A stretch of DNA of 64,000 bases from Algibacter mikhailovii (GTDB lineage: Bacteria > Bacteroidota > Bacteroidia > Flavobacteriales > Flavobacteriaceae). Below, piece after piece: positions 55,623 through 63,989 of this stretch (the first letter of the stretch is position 1; each line of letters starts with the position of its first letter). The translations under genes and the position numbers were made by a program. The stretch lies in contig NZ_BMWZ01000001.1 of NCBI RefSeq assembly GCF_014651495.1, forward strand, positions 684,575 to 748,574, given 5' to 3'. Under the pieces are notes generated by a model. The model saw nothing but the letters and a program-made list of their open reading frames with translations, did not search any database and was not told where the DNA came from.

Positions 55623-56816
55623 TTACAAACTACTTTTAATAGCTTCTACCATTTTAGCAGCACGCTCCTTTACCTGTTCTTCCGTCCAAGATAACTTTAT
55701 TAAACAAGAAATGTTTCTTGCAATATAGTCGTCAGATTGTGGATATTCAGCAGTTTTAAGATAGGCCAACCCGTCTTTAACTTCCTTACTAATTGGGAAT
55801 AAGGATTTCAGTTCTTTTAAATGATCCCAACGTCTGATATAATGCCAGTTATTATTATAATAATGGAAACAGGCATCTACCCCACTGTCTTTAAACGCAG
55901 CTGCAACTTTATTTGTGGTCTCTAGATCTGGCAGAAAGAAACTTAAAAACCCATAATTTTCAACGCCGCCTTCAGGAACCGTTCTAAAGGTTACTTCAGG
56001 AATTTCTGCTAATGCCTCTCTAATTATCATGAAATTCTTTTCTTGAATACTAAGAAATTCTGGCAATCTTCTGGCTTGCGCCAAACCAACAGCTGCATGC
56101 AGTTCTGAAATTCTGAAATTATAGCCCAAAAATGGGTGCGTCTCTGCCCCCCTATCATTGCCAACATGGTCATGACCATGATCGGTATAATGATCGGCAT
56201 TCACATAAAAGTCCTCGTTATTTGTAATCACGGCTCCACCCTCTGCACTTGTAATCGTTTTTACAAAATCAAAAGAAAAACACCCTACGTCACCAATGCT
56301 CCCTAATGGCTTACCGTTATATGTGGCCCCAATAGCTTGACAAGCATCTTCTATGAGCAATAAATTATGCTTTTCAGCAATGGCTTTAAGCTCACCCATT
56401 CGTCCCATACTACCGCACATCTGCACGACCATAATGGCTTTGGTTTTGGGCGTGATAGCCGCTTCTACCGCCTTTGGATCTAAACCTAAGGTATCATCAA
56501 TATCTACTAATACAGGTACGCCGCCAAGAATCATTATAGATTCAAAACTAGCCACAAAAGTAAATGTAGGCATAATAACTTCATCACCAGCACCTACTCC
56601 AGAAGCTGCCAAAGCAACAGTTACCGCCGCCGTTCCATTAGACACTAACTGCACATGTTTAGACTGCAATTGCTTGCCTATTTCAGCCTCTAGTTCTTTA
56701 GCTTTCCAGTGACCGTTACGCATACCATCAAATCCATAGCGCATAAAAACACCATTATCTAACACATCGTTTACTTCTTTTCTTTCTAAATCTCCAATTA
56801 ACTCAAATCCTGGCAT
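55623..56816 (-). CDS. DegT/DnrJ/EryC1-type sugar aminotransferase
   Basis: A 397-residue PLP enzyme of the DegT/DnrJ/EryC1/StrS family, which aminates keto-sugars bound to nucleotides. VSNGTAAVTVALAASGVGAGDEVIMPTFTFVAS is the N-terminal PLP-phosphate loop. IEDACQA holds Asp157, which contacts the pyridine nitrogen, and SFDFVKTITSAEGG holds PLP-binding Lys186. YNFRISELHAAVGLAQARRL follows, as in sugar aminotransferases. No nucleotide-sugar or glycosyltransferase genes are nearby, so the sugar cannot be named. It runs convergently to the ribB-type gene and follows the nitroreductase gene after 119 bp on the same strand. Confidence 0.92.
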   Translation of the reverse strand: MPGFELIGDLERKEVNDVLDNGVFMRYGFDGMRNGHWKAKELEAEIGKQLQSKHVQLVSNGTAAVTVALAASGVGAGDEVIMPTFTFVASFESIMILGGVPVLVDIDDTLGLDPKAVEAAITPKTKAIMVVQMCGSMGRMGELKAIAEKHNLLLIEDACQAIGATYNGKPLGSIGDVGCFSFDFVKTITSAEGGAVITNNEDFYVNADHYTDHGHDHVGNDRGAETHPFLGYNFRISELHAAVGLAQARRLPEFLSIQEKNFMIIREALAEIPEVTFRTVPEGGVENYGFLSFFLPDLETTNKVAAAFKDSGVDACFHYYNNNWHYIRRWDHLKELKSLFPISKEVKDGLAYLKTAEYPQSDDYIARNISCLIKLSWTEEQVKERAAKMVEAIKSSL

Positions 56817-56935
56817 AATTTTTATATTTTATTTTAATTGTATCCTTTTTAGCGCTGACCTTAATGCTAATTTATGCACTTTGCTTGAAACACACCGGGC
56901 ACCTAAATTGGCTCTAACGCTTTATTAATTATATT

Positions 56936-57565
56936 TTAAAGTTCAATAACCGCTTCTTTTAAGGGTTTTCTAACCTTTTTAAAATCGGCAAACATATCAT
57001 CATCAGCACGATACCCTATAGGCAAAAGCAACACAGACTTCAGGCCTTTATCCTCCAAATGAAGTATCTCGTCATACTTAGAAGGCACAAATCCTTCCAT
57101 TGGACAAGAATCAATACCTTCAAAAGCACAGACTGTCATTAAATTACCCAATGCAATAAAAGCCTGGTTGGTGGACCATTGCTGACGCTGTTCAAGTGTC
57201 ATACTCGTCATCATTTTAATTAAATCTTGTTTGTAGGGGTCTAATATGGCAACAGAAGTTTGTCTAATTTCCTGAATATTATCATAGTAGGCCTCTACAT
57301 CTTCCTTAATGACGTCATTTTGAATACATAATACCAATAGATGCGACGCCTCTAAAACCTGTTTTTGATAATAGGAATGAGGCACCAAACTTTCCCTAAT
57401 AGTCTTGTCTTCAATAATGATGAGCTTAATGGTTTGCAAGCCAAAAGAGGTCGCTGTCAAATTAAATGCCTGTTTCACAACATCCAACTGAGTTTGTGAA
57501 AGCTTTTTATCAGCATTGAATTTTTTTGTAGCATAGCGCCATTTAAGCTGCTTGATGGTATCCAT
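56936..57565 (-). CDS. NAD(P)H-dependent nitroreductase family oxidoreductase
   Basis: A 209-residue FMN enzyme of the NfsB/nitroreductase type. The N-terminal RYATKKFNADKKLSQTQLDVVKQAFNLTATSFGLQTIKLIII block binds the FMN phosphate and riboflavin edge. QAFIALGNLMTVCAFEGIDSCPMEGFVPSKYDEIL and the C-terminal VLLLPIGYRADDDMFADFKKVRKP are conserved in the NfsB group. It forms homodimers in related proteins and reduces quinones, flavins or nitro-compounds. Its natural substrate is not known. The length is normal. Confidence 0.93.
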   Translation of the reverse strand: MDTIKQLKWRYATKKFNADKKLSQTQLDVVKQAFNLTATSFGLQTIKLIIIEDKTIRESLVPHSYYQKQVLEASHLLVLCIQNDVIKEDVEAYYDNIQEIRQTSVAILDPYKQDLIKMMTSMTLEQRQQWSTNQAFIALGNLMTVCAFEGIDSCPMEGFVPSKYDEILHLEDKGLKSVLLLPIGYRADDDMFADFKKVRKPLKEAVIEL

Positions 57566-57686
57566 TGTTCTTTTTAATTTTACCCTGCAAAAATAAGGGA
57601 TGTAAATTGGATTCTAAGTAGAATGAAGGAAAAAAATAGACCGTAGCTAGGCTACCAAAATTATTTACAAAAAAGTGAAGATTTAT

Positions 57687-57717
57687 TTGAATGAATTAAA
57701 AAAGGGTTTTATATTTG
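57687..57717 (+). promoter_or_regulatory. tRNA-Ser promoter (TTTG -33 / TATATTTG -7)
   Basis: TTTG (57686-57689) is followed, after 20 nt, by TATATTTG (57710-57717), an exact match of TAnnTTTG. It lies 38 bp upstream of the mature tRNA end, a clear Bacteroidota housekeeping promoter. Confidence 0.82.
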
Positions 57718-57755
57718 CACCCGCATTCAGGCAAATAGCCTGATGAGGCACTCAA

Positions 57756-57840
57756 GGAGAAATGGCAGAGTGGTCGAATGCGGCAGTCTTGAAAACTGTT
57801 GAGGGTCACACCTCCGGGGGTTCGAATCCCTCTTTCTCCG
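57756..57840 (+). tRNA. tRNA-Ser (anticodon UGA)
   Basis: 85 nt. Acceptor arms GGAGAAA and TTTCTCC pair, with G as discriminator base. The anticodon loop CTTGAAA gives TGA, which reads UCA serine codons. A long variable arm (class II) and a T-arm GGGGGTTCGAATCCCTC are present. The CCA end is not encoded. A short hairpin terminator follows. Confidence 0.97.
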
Positions 57841-57843
57841 CAA

Positions 57844-57876
57844 AAAAACCTACAATGAAAATTGTAGGTTTTTTAT
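57844..57876 (+). terminator. Rho-independent terminator after tRNA-Ser
   Basis: AAAAACCTACAAT-GAAA-ATTGTAGGTTTTT: a perfect 13-bp stem with a GAAA loop, starting 4 bp past the tRNA. Confidence 0.93.
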
Positions 57877-58388
57877 TTTTATATATGTGCAGAGCGTGAT
57901 TTTGCCAATAGCTGCTCACAAAAAAATATGCAGGTTTAACTTCCTTGAAGTGCAATACTTCTTCGCGATACGTATTTGGGTATCTTAACATTAAATCCCT
58001 AGCACTACATGCCATCAATAAAACCGTAATATACAGGCAACTACATTGAAACTTCACAAAACTAAGAGGTTCTACCCATTAAGAGCCCTTAAATTCAACG
58101 AAAGTACATGAAAACAACAGTTGAAACCAGTTCGCTTTATCCTATATAGCTATTCAGAAAATCATTTGTTCGATGAACGGTACATCACCTCAAATAAACG
58201 TAAGAATAATATTAAAAAACATGGTAATTGGATATATTTGGGCATGTAATTTAACCTAATGTCGAAGTACCTTTTTGTAATTAGATAAACCAAACCCTGA
58301 TTACGTTTATCTGGAAACTGACGCCGACAAATAGTATATTATGTTAGGATATAACCAGTTAGCTTGCATTTAAAACCAACATCGAGAA
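57877..58388. other. Gap between tRNA-Ser and accessory region
   Basis: About 510 bp. No protein family match was seen; a frame on the opposite strand is only the reverse complement of the tRNA. Near the right end, GGATATAACCAGTTAGCTTGC (about 58347-58367) resembles the right edge of the spacer at 59923-60115, so it may be the outer boundary of the first gene module. No repeat of the tRNA 3' end was found. Confidence 0.45.
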
Positions 58389-59927
58389 TTGAACAATATT
58401 AAAACAAAACTACAAGAAGTATATATTCCATTTTTAATAGTTTCGATAGGAACTATTCTTTTTTACAACATTTTTCGTTGGACTTTAGATATCAAACTCG
58501 GAATTTTACCCTTAAAAGAAAACTTATTGAATTTTTGGATTCCTTTCGCTCTTCCTTGGATTCCAATACTTATTTGGTTACGAAGAAGAATTCGAATTTT
58601 AAATGTTAGAGGCAAAAGAGGTAATGGGTATTTTGGATATCAATTTGCTATGGCAGCAGCAATGGCTGTACCAATAATAATAAGTCAAAACTACATTGAG
58701 AAAAGTTCTTTTGACTTAAACGAAATATCTTCAATCTCAAAAATTAAAGAATTAAAAAACGAAAAATATTTTAAAATAAGCTCATTTAATATTGACCATA
58801 ACTCAAGTCTTCCTTATGTAACTGCTAGAACTTCTGGTCGAAATAATGATAATCTGAACTTTTACTTATATCTCGCTTGTCCGTTTGAAGAAACGAGCTC
58901 TGTTTGGTACGGAGTTGAGTATAAAAAGAATTTAAGTAATCGTATTAATGAACAAAGGAAAAATTCAGAATACAGAACTTTTTTAAACAAATCAGAACAA
59001 GAATTTAAAACCTATAATTTTCAAGATGTAGAATATTTTGAACGGCTAGGATATTCAGACGACAGAGATGGATTTATAGAAGCAATAAAAGAAAGAAACG
59101 CTAATCTAAACGAAAAGGAACAAATAATACTTGTACCTAAAAATGATGTTTTTGAAGAAAGACTCGGCAATTCATTTCCTTGGATTTTTGGGTCTTTTGG
59201 AATTGGAGCATTAGCTCTTTTGTTAATGGTAGTAATTCCAAAAATTGACGAAAAGGAATTAAACGATTTTAAAAAGAACAAACCACTAAAGGAAGATGAT
59301 TTAAAAGATATGATTGGCTTTTTAAATCCAATGGGCGAAAATAAAGCCACAGCAATTTTATTGCTTCTAAATATTATTGTTTTTCTAATTATGACATTTG
59401 ACGGACTAAACATAGTTTCGCCTACACCAAAAGAATTACTCGAAATTGGAGGTAATAGAAGATTTGAAGTTATGAATGGCGAGTATTGGAGGTTATTTTC
59501 TTCTATGTTTATTCACGGTGGACTTTTACACTTGTTTATGAACTTAATAGGTCTTGGGCTTGGAAGTAGTTTATTAGAAAATGTACTCGGTTCAGTAAAG
59601 CTGATAGTTATTTATGTTATTTGCGGAATACTCGCGAGTTTAGCGAGTATTTATTGGCACGAAAACACAGTTAGTGTCGGAGCATCTGGAGCAATTTTTG
59701 GACTTTATGGACTGATTTTAGCGTTTACAGTTTTCAAAATTTACCCAAATTATATGAGAGGAATGACTTGGATGTTGTTGGGACTTTATGCAGGAGTAAG
59801 TCTATTATTCGGGTTTTTAGGCGGTATTGATAATGCAGCCCATTTTGGAGGACTAATAAGCGGATTTATTATTGGAGGAGTTTTGATTTTAGTAAATAAA
59901 GAACAGCTGAAGAAAAACGCAAGCTAA
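58389..59927 (+). CDS. Rhomboid-family intramembrane serine protease with large N-terminal part
   Basis: 512 residues starting with TTG. The N-terminal ~325 residues contain about four TM helices and a soluble region (about 110-260) that I do not recognise. The C-terminal ~190 residues are a rhomboid domain: YWRLFSSMFIHGGLLHLFMNLIGLG, the catalytic Ser433 in VGASGAIFGLYG, and catalytic His485 in NAAHFGGLISG. It should cut TM segments of membrane proteins. The stop codon TAA is part of the next spacer's first word (GCTAAC). Gly and Arg codons lean to GGA and CGA more than in neighbouring core genes, which would fit a transferred gene. Confidence 0.9.
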   Translation: MNNIKTKLQEVYIPFLIVSIGTILFYNIFRWTLDIKLGILPLKENLLNFWIPFALPWIPILIWLRRRIRILNVRGKRGNGYFGYQFAMAAAMAVPIIISQNYIEKSSFDLNEISSISKIKELKNEKYFKISSFNIDHNSSLPYVTARTSGRNNDNLNFYLYLACPFEETSSVWYGVEYKKNLSNRINEQRKNSEYRTFLNKSEQEFKTYNFQDVEYFERLGYSDDRDGFIEAIKERNANLNEKEQIILVPKNDVFEERLGNSFPWIFGSFGIGALALLLMVVIPKIDEKELNDFKKNKPLKEDDLKDMIGFLNPMGENKATAILLLLNIIVFLIMTFDGLNIVSPTPKELLEIGGNRRFEVMNGEYWRLFSSMFIHGGLLHLFMNLIGLGLGSSLLENVLGSVKLIVIYVICGILASLASIYWHENTVSVGASGAIFGLYGLILAFTVFKIYPNYMRGMTWMLLGLYAGVSLLFGFLGGIDNAAHFGGLISGFIIGGVLILVNKEQLKKNAS

Positions 59928-60115
59928 CAATGTATATAAAAAATAGGGCAAAAAGTGCTAAACCAAAGGTTTGTGCTGATTTGCAAAGTTCGCCATATTT
60001 TTAATTTGTATTTTAGAAAACGAAAAGATAAAAATAAAATGAAAAGTATGGCTACGTACAAAACTGAAAGTAATTGCTTATCAACCGCCCTACTTTTCAT
60101 ATACTAACCGTTGGC
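59923..60115. repeat. attC-like structured spacer 1
   Basis: The left arm GCTAACAATGTATATAAAAAATAGGGC (59923-59949) and the right arm (60087-60115) are imperfect inverted repeats. The reverse complement of the right arm begins GCCAAC and ends TATATGAAAAGTAGGGC, against TATATAAAAAATAGGGC on the left (two mismatches in 17). The core contains GCTAAACCAAAG. The first word overlaps the stop of the rhomboid gene, as attC sites do in integron cassettes. Confidence 0.75.
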
Positions 60116-60145
60116 AGTAAGTGTGAAGGAAAACTCCGAAAAACA

Positions 60146-60541
60146 TTGACAAACGAAAAAAAAAGTAGAATACTGATTTATCTTATTGCAGCCATTTGGA
60201 TAGCGAACGGGCTTTTTTGCAAAGTGTTAAACCTCGTTCCCCGACACGAAGAAATTGTTGCCCGAATTTTAGGAAACGATTATTCTAGACTACTAACAAT
60301 TCTCATCGGACTTGCCGAAATTGTAATGGCAATTTGGATTTTGACAAAATTTAAATCAAAACTAAACGCCATATTTCAAATGGTAGTTGTTGCAACAATG
60401 AACATCATTGAATTTATTGCTGTTCCTGACTTGCTTCTCTGGGGAAAACTAAATATTATTTTTGCTTTCCTATTCATCGGACTTGTTTACTACAACGAAT
60501 TTGTTTTAAACAAAAAACCTAACTCACCTATCACAATATGA
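60146..60541 (+). CDS. DoxX-like small membrane protein
   Basis: A 131-residue protein with four TM helices. The start TTG at 60146 was chosen because the annotated-looking earlier ATG lies inside the structured spacer. Helix 1 SRILIYLIAAIWIANGLFCKVLNLVPRHEEIVARIL and LLTILIGLAEIVMAIWIL are typical of the DoxX-like family. NIIEFIAVPDLLLWGKLNIIFAFLFIGLVYYNEFV ends the protein. It shares ATGA with the next gene and is the first of four overlapping or adjacent genes. Function unknown. Confidence 0.8.
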   Translation: MTNEKKSRILIYLIAAIWIANGLFCKVLNLVPRHEEIVARILGNDYSRLLTILIGLAEIVMAIWILTKFKSKLNAIFQMVVVATMNIIEFIAVPDLLLWGKLNIIFAFLFIGLVYYNEFVLNKKPNSPITI

Positions 60542-61272
60542 ACTTCCTAAAAAACCATCCGTTTGCCGTTGAAGCATTTTTTGAAAGTTCGTTGGTTATG
60601 ACTTTTGCCGTGCCCAAAGAAAAACTTCAAAATTTCATTCCTAAATGTTTGGAATTAGACACTTTTCAAGACAAATGGGCTTTTTTAGCAATTGCAATGG
60701 TTCAGACAAAAGGGCTTAAACCAAAGGGCTTTCCAAAATTTATGGGTAATGATTTCTTCTTAATCGGTTATCGAATTTTTGTCCGCTACACCAACAACGC
60801 GGGAAAACGATTAAGAGGTTTGTACATCATCAAATCGCAAACTGACAAAAAGAAAATGGAATTATTTGGTAATATATTCACACATTACAATTACACTACA
60901 ACTGACATCACAAAAACAACAAACGGAAATTTACGAACCATTAAATCCGAACAATCAAAATTTCAAATTTCAGTTGAACAAACTAACAACGAAATAAAAA
61001 TCCCTGAAAACTCCCCGTTTACCGACTGGAAGGATGCTCGAAAGTTTGCAGGTCCTTTGCCTCATACTTTTACCGTTAACAAAAAAGATAAAACCATACT
61101 TACTATTTTGGGCGTTCGACAAAATTGGAAACCCGAACCTGTAAAAGTGGAAAGTTACCATTTTGATTTTCTGAACAGTTTGAAACTTCAAAACATAGTT
61201 CTGGCAAATGCTTTTGAGATTAAGAATATACCATATCATTGGGAAAAAGGTAAAATTGAAAAATGGAAATAA
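60538..61272 (+). CDS. DUF2071 (YqjF-like) family protein
   Basis: A 244-residue soluble protein with the family's opening pattern, FAVEAFFESSLVMTFAVPKEKLQNFIPKCLELDTF, where a polar core resembles the YqjF/acetoacetate-decarboxylase-like fold. Internal blocks are KWAFLAIAMVQTKGLKPKGFPKFMGNDFFLIGYRIFVRY and RRLRGLYIIKSQ-like, and ASFEIKNIPYHWEKGKIEKW ends the protein. The catalytic function of the family is unknown. The start overlaps the DoxX-like gene by 4 bp and the stop overlaps the methyltransferase by 10 bp, so the three genes are coupled. Confidence 0.85.
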   Translation: MNFLKNHPFAVEAFFESSLVMTFAVPKEKLQNFIPKCLELDTFQDKWAFLAIAMVQTKGLKPKGFPKFMGNDFFLIGYRIFVRYTNNAGKRLRGLYIIKSQTDKKKMELFGNIFTHYNYTTTDITKTTNGNLRTIKSEQSKFQISVEQTNNEIKIPENSPFTDWKDARKFAGPLPHTFTVNKKDKTILTILGVRQNWKPEPVKVESYHFDFLNSLKLQNIVLANAFEIKNIPYHWEKGKIEKWK

Positions 61273-62012
61273 GCAGACGAAAATTTCAGGGAGTTCTTAA
61301 TATCTTAAGTTTCAACAGGCATTTTTACGTGTTTGGACTAATTGCTTTGGTGCTAATTATTGGAAGCAAATATATTTTCAACTGGAATAATAACTTGTTT
61401 TGGTTGGTCATTTGTGGGTTTATCTACGGTCTTACAATGCCCTTAATCGTTTCCGCCTACGTTTACGATTTTTCAGGTTTCTATCATTTCGACTGGCTAA
61501 AAAAAATAAATCTTGACGATTCAAAACAAAATCTTAATCTAAATATCAATGCCGGTTTTGATGAAACAAGCTATATCATAAAAAACGTTTTGCCTAAATC
61601 AGAATTACAAGTTTATGATTTTTACAATGCCAAACAGCATACAGAACCTGCAATAATCAGAGCAAGAAAAGTCAGTTTGGTCTATCCAAACACCGAACAA
61701 ATAAAATCAAATACAATTCCACTATCAGACAATTCGGTTAACAACATTTTTTTACTTTCAGCTATCCACGAAATACGGAAACAAGACGAAAAAATACAGT
61801 TTTTAAAAGAATGCAGAAGGGTTTGCAAACCCAATGGAAATGTAATTATGGTAGAACATTTAAGGGATTTACCTAACTTTTTTGCTTTTACCATCGGCTT
61901 TACACATTTCTTTTCAAAAACAACTTGGGTTAAGGCGTTCAAAGAAGCTGGTTTTACATCAATCAACGAAACAAAATTCACACCGTTTATGTCAATTTTC
62001 GAGTCTAAATAA
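61263..62012 (+). CDS. Class I SAM-dependent methyltransferase with N-terminal TM helices
   Basis: A 249-residue protein. Two TM helices (FYVFGLIALVLIIGSKYIF and LFWLVICGFIYGLTMPLIV, about 22-70) precede a Rossmann-like methyltransferase core. The glycine-rich SAM motif is unusual (NINAGFDETSY), but the later part is clear: NSVNNIFLLSAIHEIR, FLKECRRVCKPNGNVIMVEHLRD and WVKAFKEAGF are the post-I and beta5-7 elements of class I enzymes. The weak motif I makes catalytic activity uncertain. Membrane attachment suggests a lipid or quinone-like substrate. It follows DUF2071 and precedes a four-TM protein by 2 bp. Confidence 0.8.
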   Translation: MEISRRKFQGVLNILSFNRHFYVFGLIALVLIIGSKYIFNWNNNLFWLVICGFIYGLTMPLIVSAYVYDFSGFYHFDWLKKINLDDSKQNLNLNINAGFDETSYIIKNVLPKSELQVYDFYNAKQHTEPAIIRARKVSLVYPNTEQIKSNTIPLSDNSVNNIFLLSAIHEIRKQDEKIQFLKECRRVCKPNGNVIMVEHLRDLPNFFAFTIGFTHFFSKTTWVKAFKEAGFTSINETKFTPFMSIFESK

Positions 62013-62014
62013 CA

Positions 62015-62410
62015 ATGGAGGTACACTTAAAAATTATTGGAGTTTTATTAATGGCTTTAGCGTCAATTCACGTCTTTTTTCCAAAATATTTCAGCTGGAA
62101 AGAAGAACTAAAATCCTTGAGTTTGATAAACCGACAAATGATGACAGTTCATACCTTTTTCATTGCCTTTGTGGTATTTCTAATGGGCTTACTTTGTCTG
62201 ACATCTGCAACAGACTTAACTCAAACCAAATTTGGAAGAACAATAGCACTCGGACTTGGATTTTTTTGGGCAACCCGATTAATTTTTCAACTCTTTGTGT
62301 ATTCAACAAAACTTTGGAAAGGCAAGACCTTTGAAACAACAATCCACATCGTATTTACGATATTTTGGATATATTTAACAAGCGTATTTTTATGGACTGG
62401 ATTAAAATAA
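62015..62410 (+). CDS. Four-TM membrane protein of unknown family
   Basis: 131 residues with four TM helices (IIGVLLMALASIHVFFP, TFFIAFVVFLMGLLCL, IALGLGFFWATRLIFQLFVY, IVFTIFWIYLTSVFLW). WKEELKSLSLINRQMMTVHTF lies between helices 1 and 2. No catalytic motif is seen. It is the last gene of the four-gene operon and is followed by the second structured spacer. Function unknown; probably works with the methyltransferase and DoxX-like proteins. Confidence 0.78.
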   Translation: MEVHLKIIGVLLMALASIHVFFPKYFSWKEELKSLSLINRQMMTVHTFFIAFVVFLMGLLCLTSATDLTQTKFGRTIALGLGFFWATRLIFQLFVYSTKLWKGKTFETTIHIVFTIFWIYLTSVFLWTGLK

Positions 62411-62441
62411 TAAACCGCGTTACGGTAGAAAAACTCCAACT

Positions 62442-62553
62442 GCCAACACCGTACATAAAAAATTGCTAGTTTTAGCTAAACCAAAGTTAGTTGCTCGTTT
62501 GCTTGCTTCTGATTTTCCTTCGGAAAATCCTCGCACACAAACTCGCAACTAAC
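62442..62553. repeat. attC-like structured spacer 2
   Basis: Starts GCCAACACCGTACATAAAAA and continues to the shared core GCTAAACCAAAG. Then the arms GTTAGTTGCTCGTTTG (62486-62501) and CAAACTCGCAACTAAC (62538-62553) pair almost perfectly around an inner hairpin GATTTTCC-TTC-GGAAAATC (62511-62529). Its left end aligns with spacer 1 (for instance TAAAAAAT and the core GCTAAACCAAAG). Confidence 0.8.
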
Positions 62554-62592
62554 TCTACAAAAACACTTTACAAGCAAGTAAAGTTAAAGAAA

Positions 62593-63843
62593 ATGAAAAA
62601 AATTATAATATTAATTATAGGAGTGCATATTTGTATTTCCTGTAATAAAAAAAAACGTCATACAAATGAGTTGTTAGACCCTATGCAAATCGTTAGAGAT
62701 TCTCTAACAACAGAACTGGAAGATATTTATGCACAAGGACTCACAAACGGTTTTGGAGTTGCTATAGTTAATGAAAAAGGAACATTGTATAGCAATGGAT
62801 TTGGGTGGGCTGATAAAGCAAATCATATTGCTTATACCGAAAATACAATTCAACATATTGCTTCTATTTCTAAAACCTTTATCGGATTAGCATTAATGAA
62901 GGCACACGAATTAGGAAAATTAAAATTAGATGACCCTATAGACAAATACCTTTTATTTGATGTGTCAAATCCTAATTACCCCAATGAAAAGATTACGATA
63001 CAACATTTAACTACTCATACGTCAACAATTGTAGACACAAAACATTATATGGAAAATGCTTGGATAATAGCACCTAATCAAGATTTATCAAATGTCTATG
63101 AAAATTATCCATATCAGCGTTTAAATCCTTCAACTACAGAAATATCAATGGAGCGTTTTTTGAAAGACTTTCTTACGGTTAAAGGCAAATATTATGATAA
63201 AGAAAATGGTTTTTTGAAGAACAAACCTGGTGGAAAATTTGAATATTCTAATATCGGAGCAACTCTGGCTGCCTTGATTATAGAGAAATCAACTGGGATA
63301 CCGTTTAATGAATTTACAAAGAAATACATTCTTCAACCCTTAGAAATGAACGCTACAGGTTGGGCATTAGAGGACGTTGATATATCCAAGCATTCAAGAT
63401 TGTATTATGATTTGAATATACCATTACCATTTTATGCGGCGATAACTTATCCAGACGGAATGCTTATTTCTTCCAGTAATGACATGGCAAAATATTTAAC
63501 AGAATTAATTAAGGGATACTCAGGTAATGGCACTCTGCTCAACAAAAAAAATTACAAAGCATTATTTACGCCCTATTTAAGTGAAGATAACTTCGATACC
63601 CGTAATGAACAAAACCCTTATAACGATGAGTATAACACCGGCATTTTTATGGGCTTTAGTGCCAAAGGGTATATTGGTCATACAGGAGGAGATGCTGGAG
63701 TTGTATCTTTTATGTTTTTTGATAAAGAAACCAAAACAGGGAGATATTTAATACGAAATACAAATAGTGATGATGAAAAAGGCCCTGGTCAATTTTATGA
63801 TATTTGGAAAAAGTTAGGTGAATACACCTTTAAACTGAATTAA
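62593..63843 (+). CDS. Serine hydrolase, beta-lactamase/class C type, lipoprotein
   Basis: A 416-residue lipoprotein with lipobox CISC (Cys17). The start at 62593 gives a proper signal peptide; an in-frame frame opening at 62491 would read through the spacer hairpin. The beta-lactamase-type core has the nucleophile motif S91-I-S-K94 in HIASISKTFIGLALMKAHELGKL, the second motif YSN in FEYSNIGATLAALIIEKSTG, and the third motif HTGG in YIGHTGGDAGVVSF. These fit penicillin-binding-protein-like or esterase-like serine hydrolases (class C, AmpC/EstB type). Substrate unknown. It is a single gene between two structured spacers. Confidence 0.9.
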   Translation: MKKIIILIIGVHICISCNKKKRHTNELLDPMQIVRDSLTTELEDIYAQGLTNGFGVAIVNEKGTLYSNGFGWADKANHIAYTENTIQHIASISKTFIGLALMKAHELGKLKLDDPIDKYLLFDVSNPNYPNEKITIQHLTTHTSTIVDTKHYMENAWIIAPNQDLSNVYENYPYQRLNPSTTEISMERFLKDFLTVKGKYYDKENGFLKNKPGGKFEYSNIGATLAALIIEKSTGIPFNEFTKKYILQPLEMNATGWALEDVDISKHSRLYYDLNIPLPFYAAITYPDGMLISSSNDMAKYLTELIKGYSGNGTLLNKKNYKALFTPYLSEDNFDTRNEQNPYNDEYNTGIFMGFSAKGYIGHTGGDAGVVSFMFFDKETKTGRYLIRNTNSDDEKGPGQFYDIWKKLGEYTFKLN

Positions 63844-63854
63844 TAGTACGTGCT

Positions 63855-63989
63855 GCCGGTAACAAAGTGTATAAATATTGCTATTTATAGCTTGTTTACA
63901 AAAGTTCTCCCGGTTTTTTTATCTCTGATTTATTTGCTAATTTTAGTTTTTAAACCATGTAACAGAACCATACATAAGACGGTTGTAAG
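63855..63989. repeat. attC-like structured spacer 3 (partial similarity)
   Basis: Starts GCCGGTAACAAAGTGTATAAATATTGC directly after the hydrolase gene, resembling the left edges of spacers 1 and 2 (AACA..TGTATA.AA). The right part CCATACATAAGACGGTTGTAAG (63968-63989) pairs only weakly with it. The next module would begin beyond the window. Less certain than the first two. Confidence 0.55.

Noticed and set aside
57806-58057. Minus-strand frame of 83 codons with an end like KEGFEPPEV
   Set aside because: It is the reverse complement of the tRNA-Ser 3' half and its terminator; this is a well-known false protein made from tRNA-Ser genes.
59923-60115. Classical integron attC site
   Set aside because: The ends (GCTAACA and GTTGGCA) do not match RYYYAAC and GTTRRRY, and no IntI gene is seen; only the architecture is similar.
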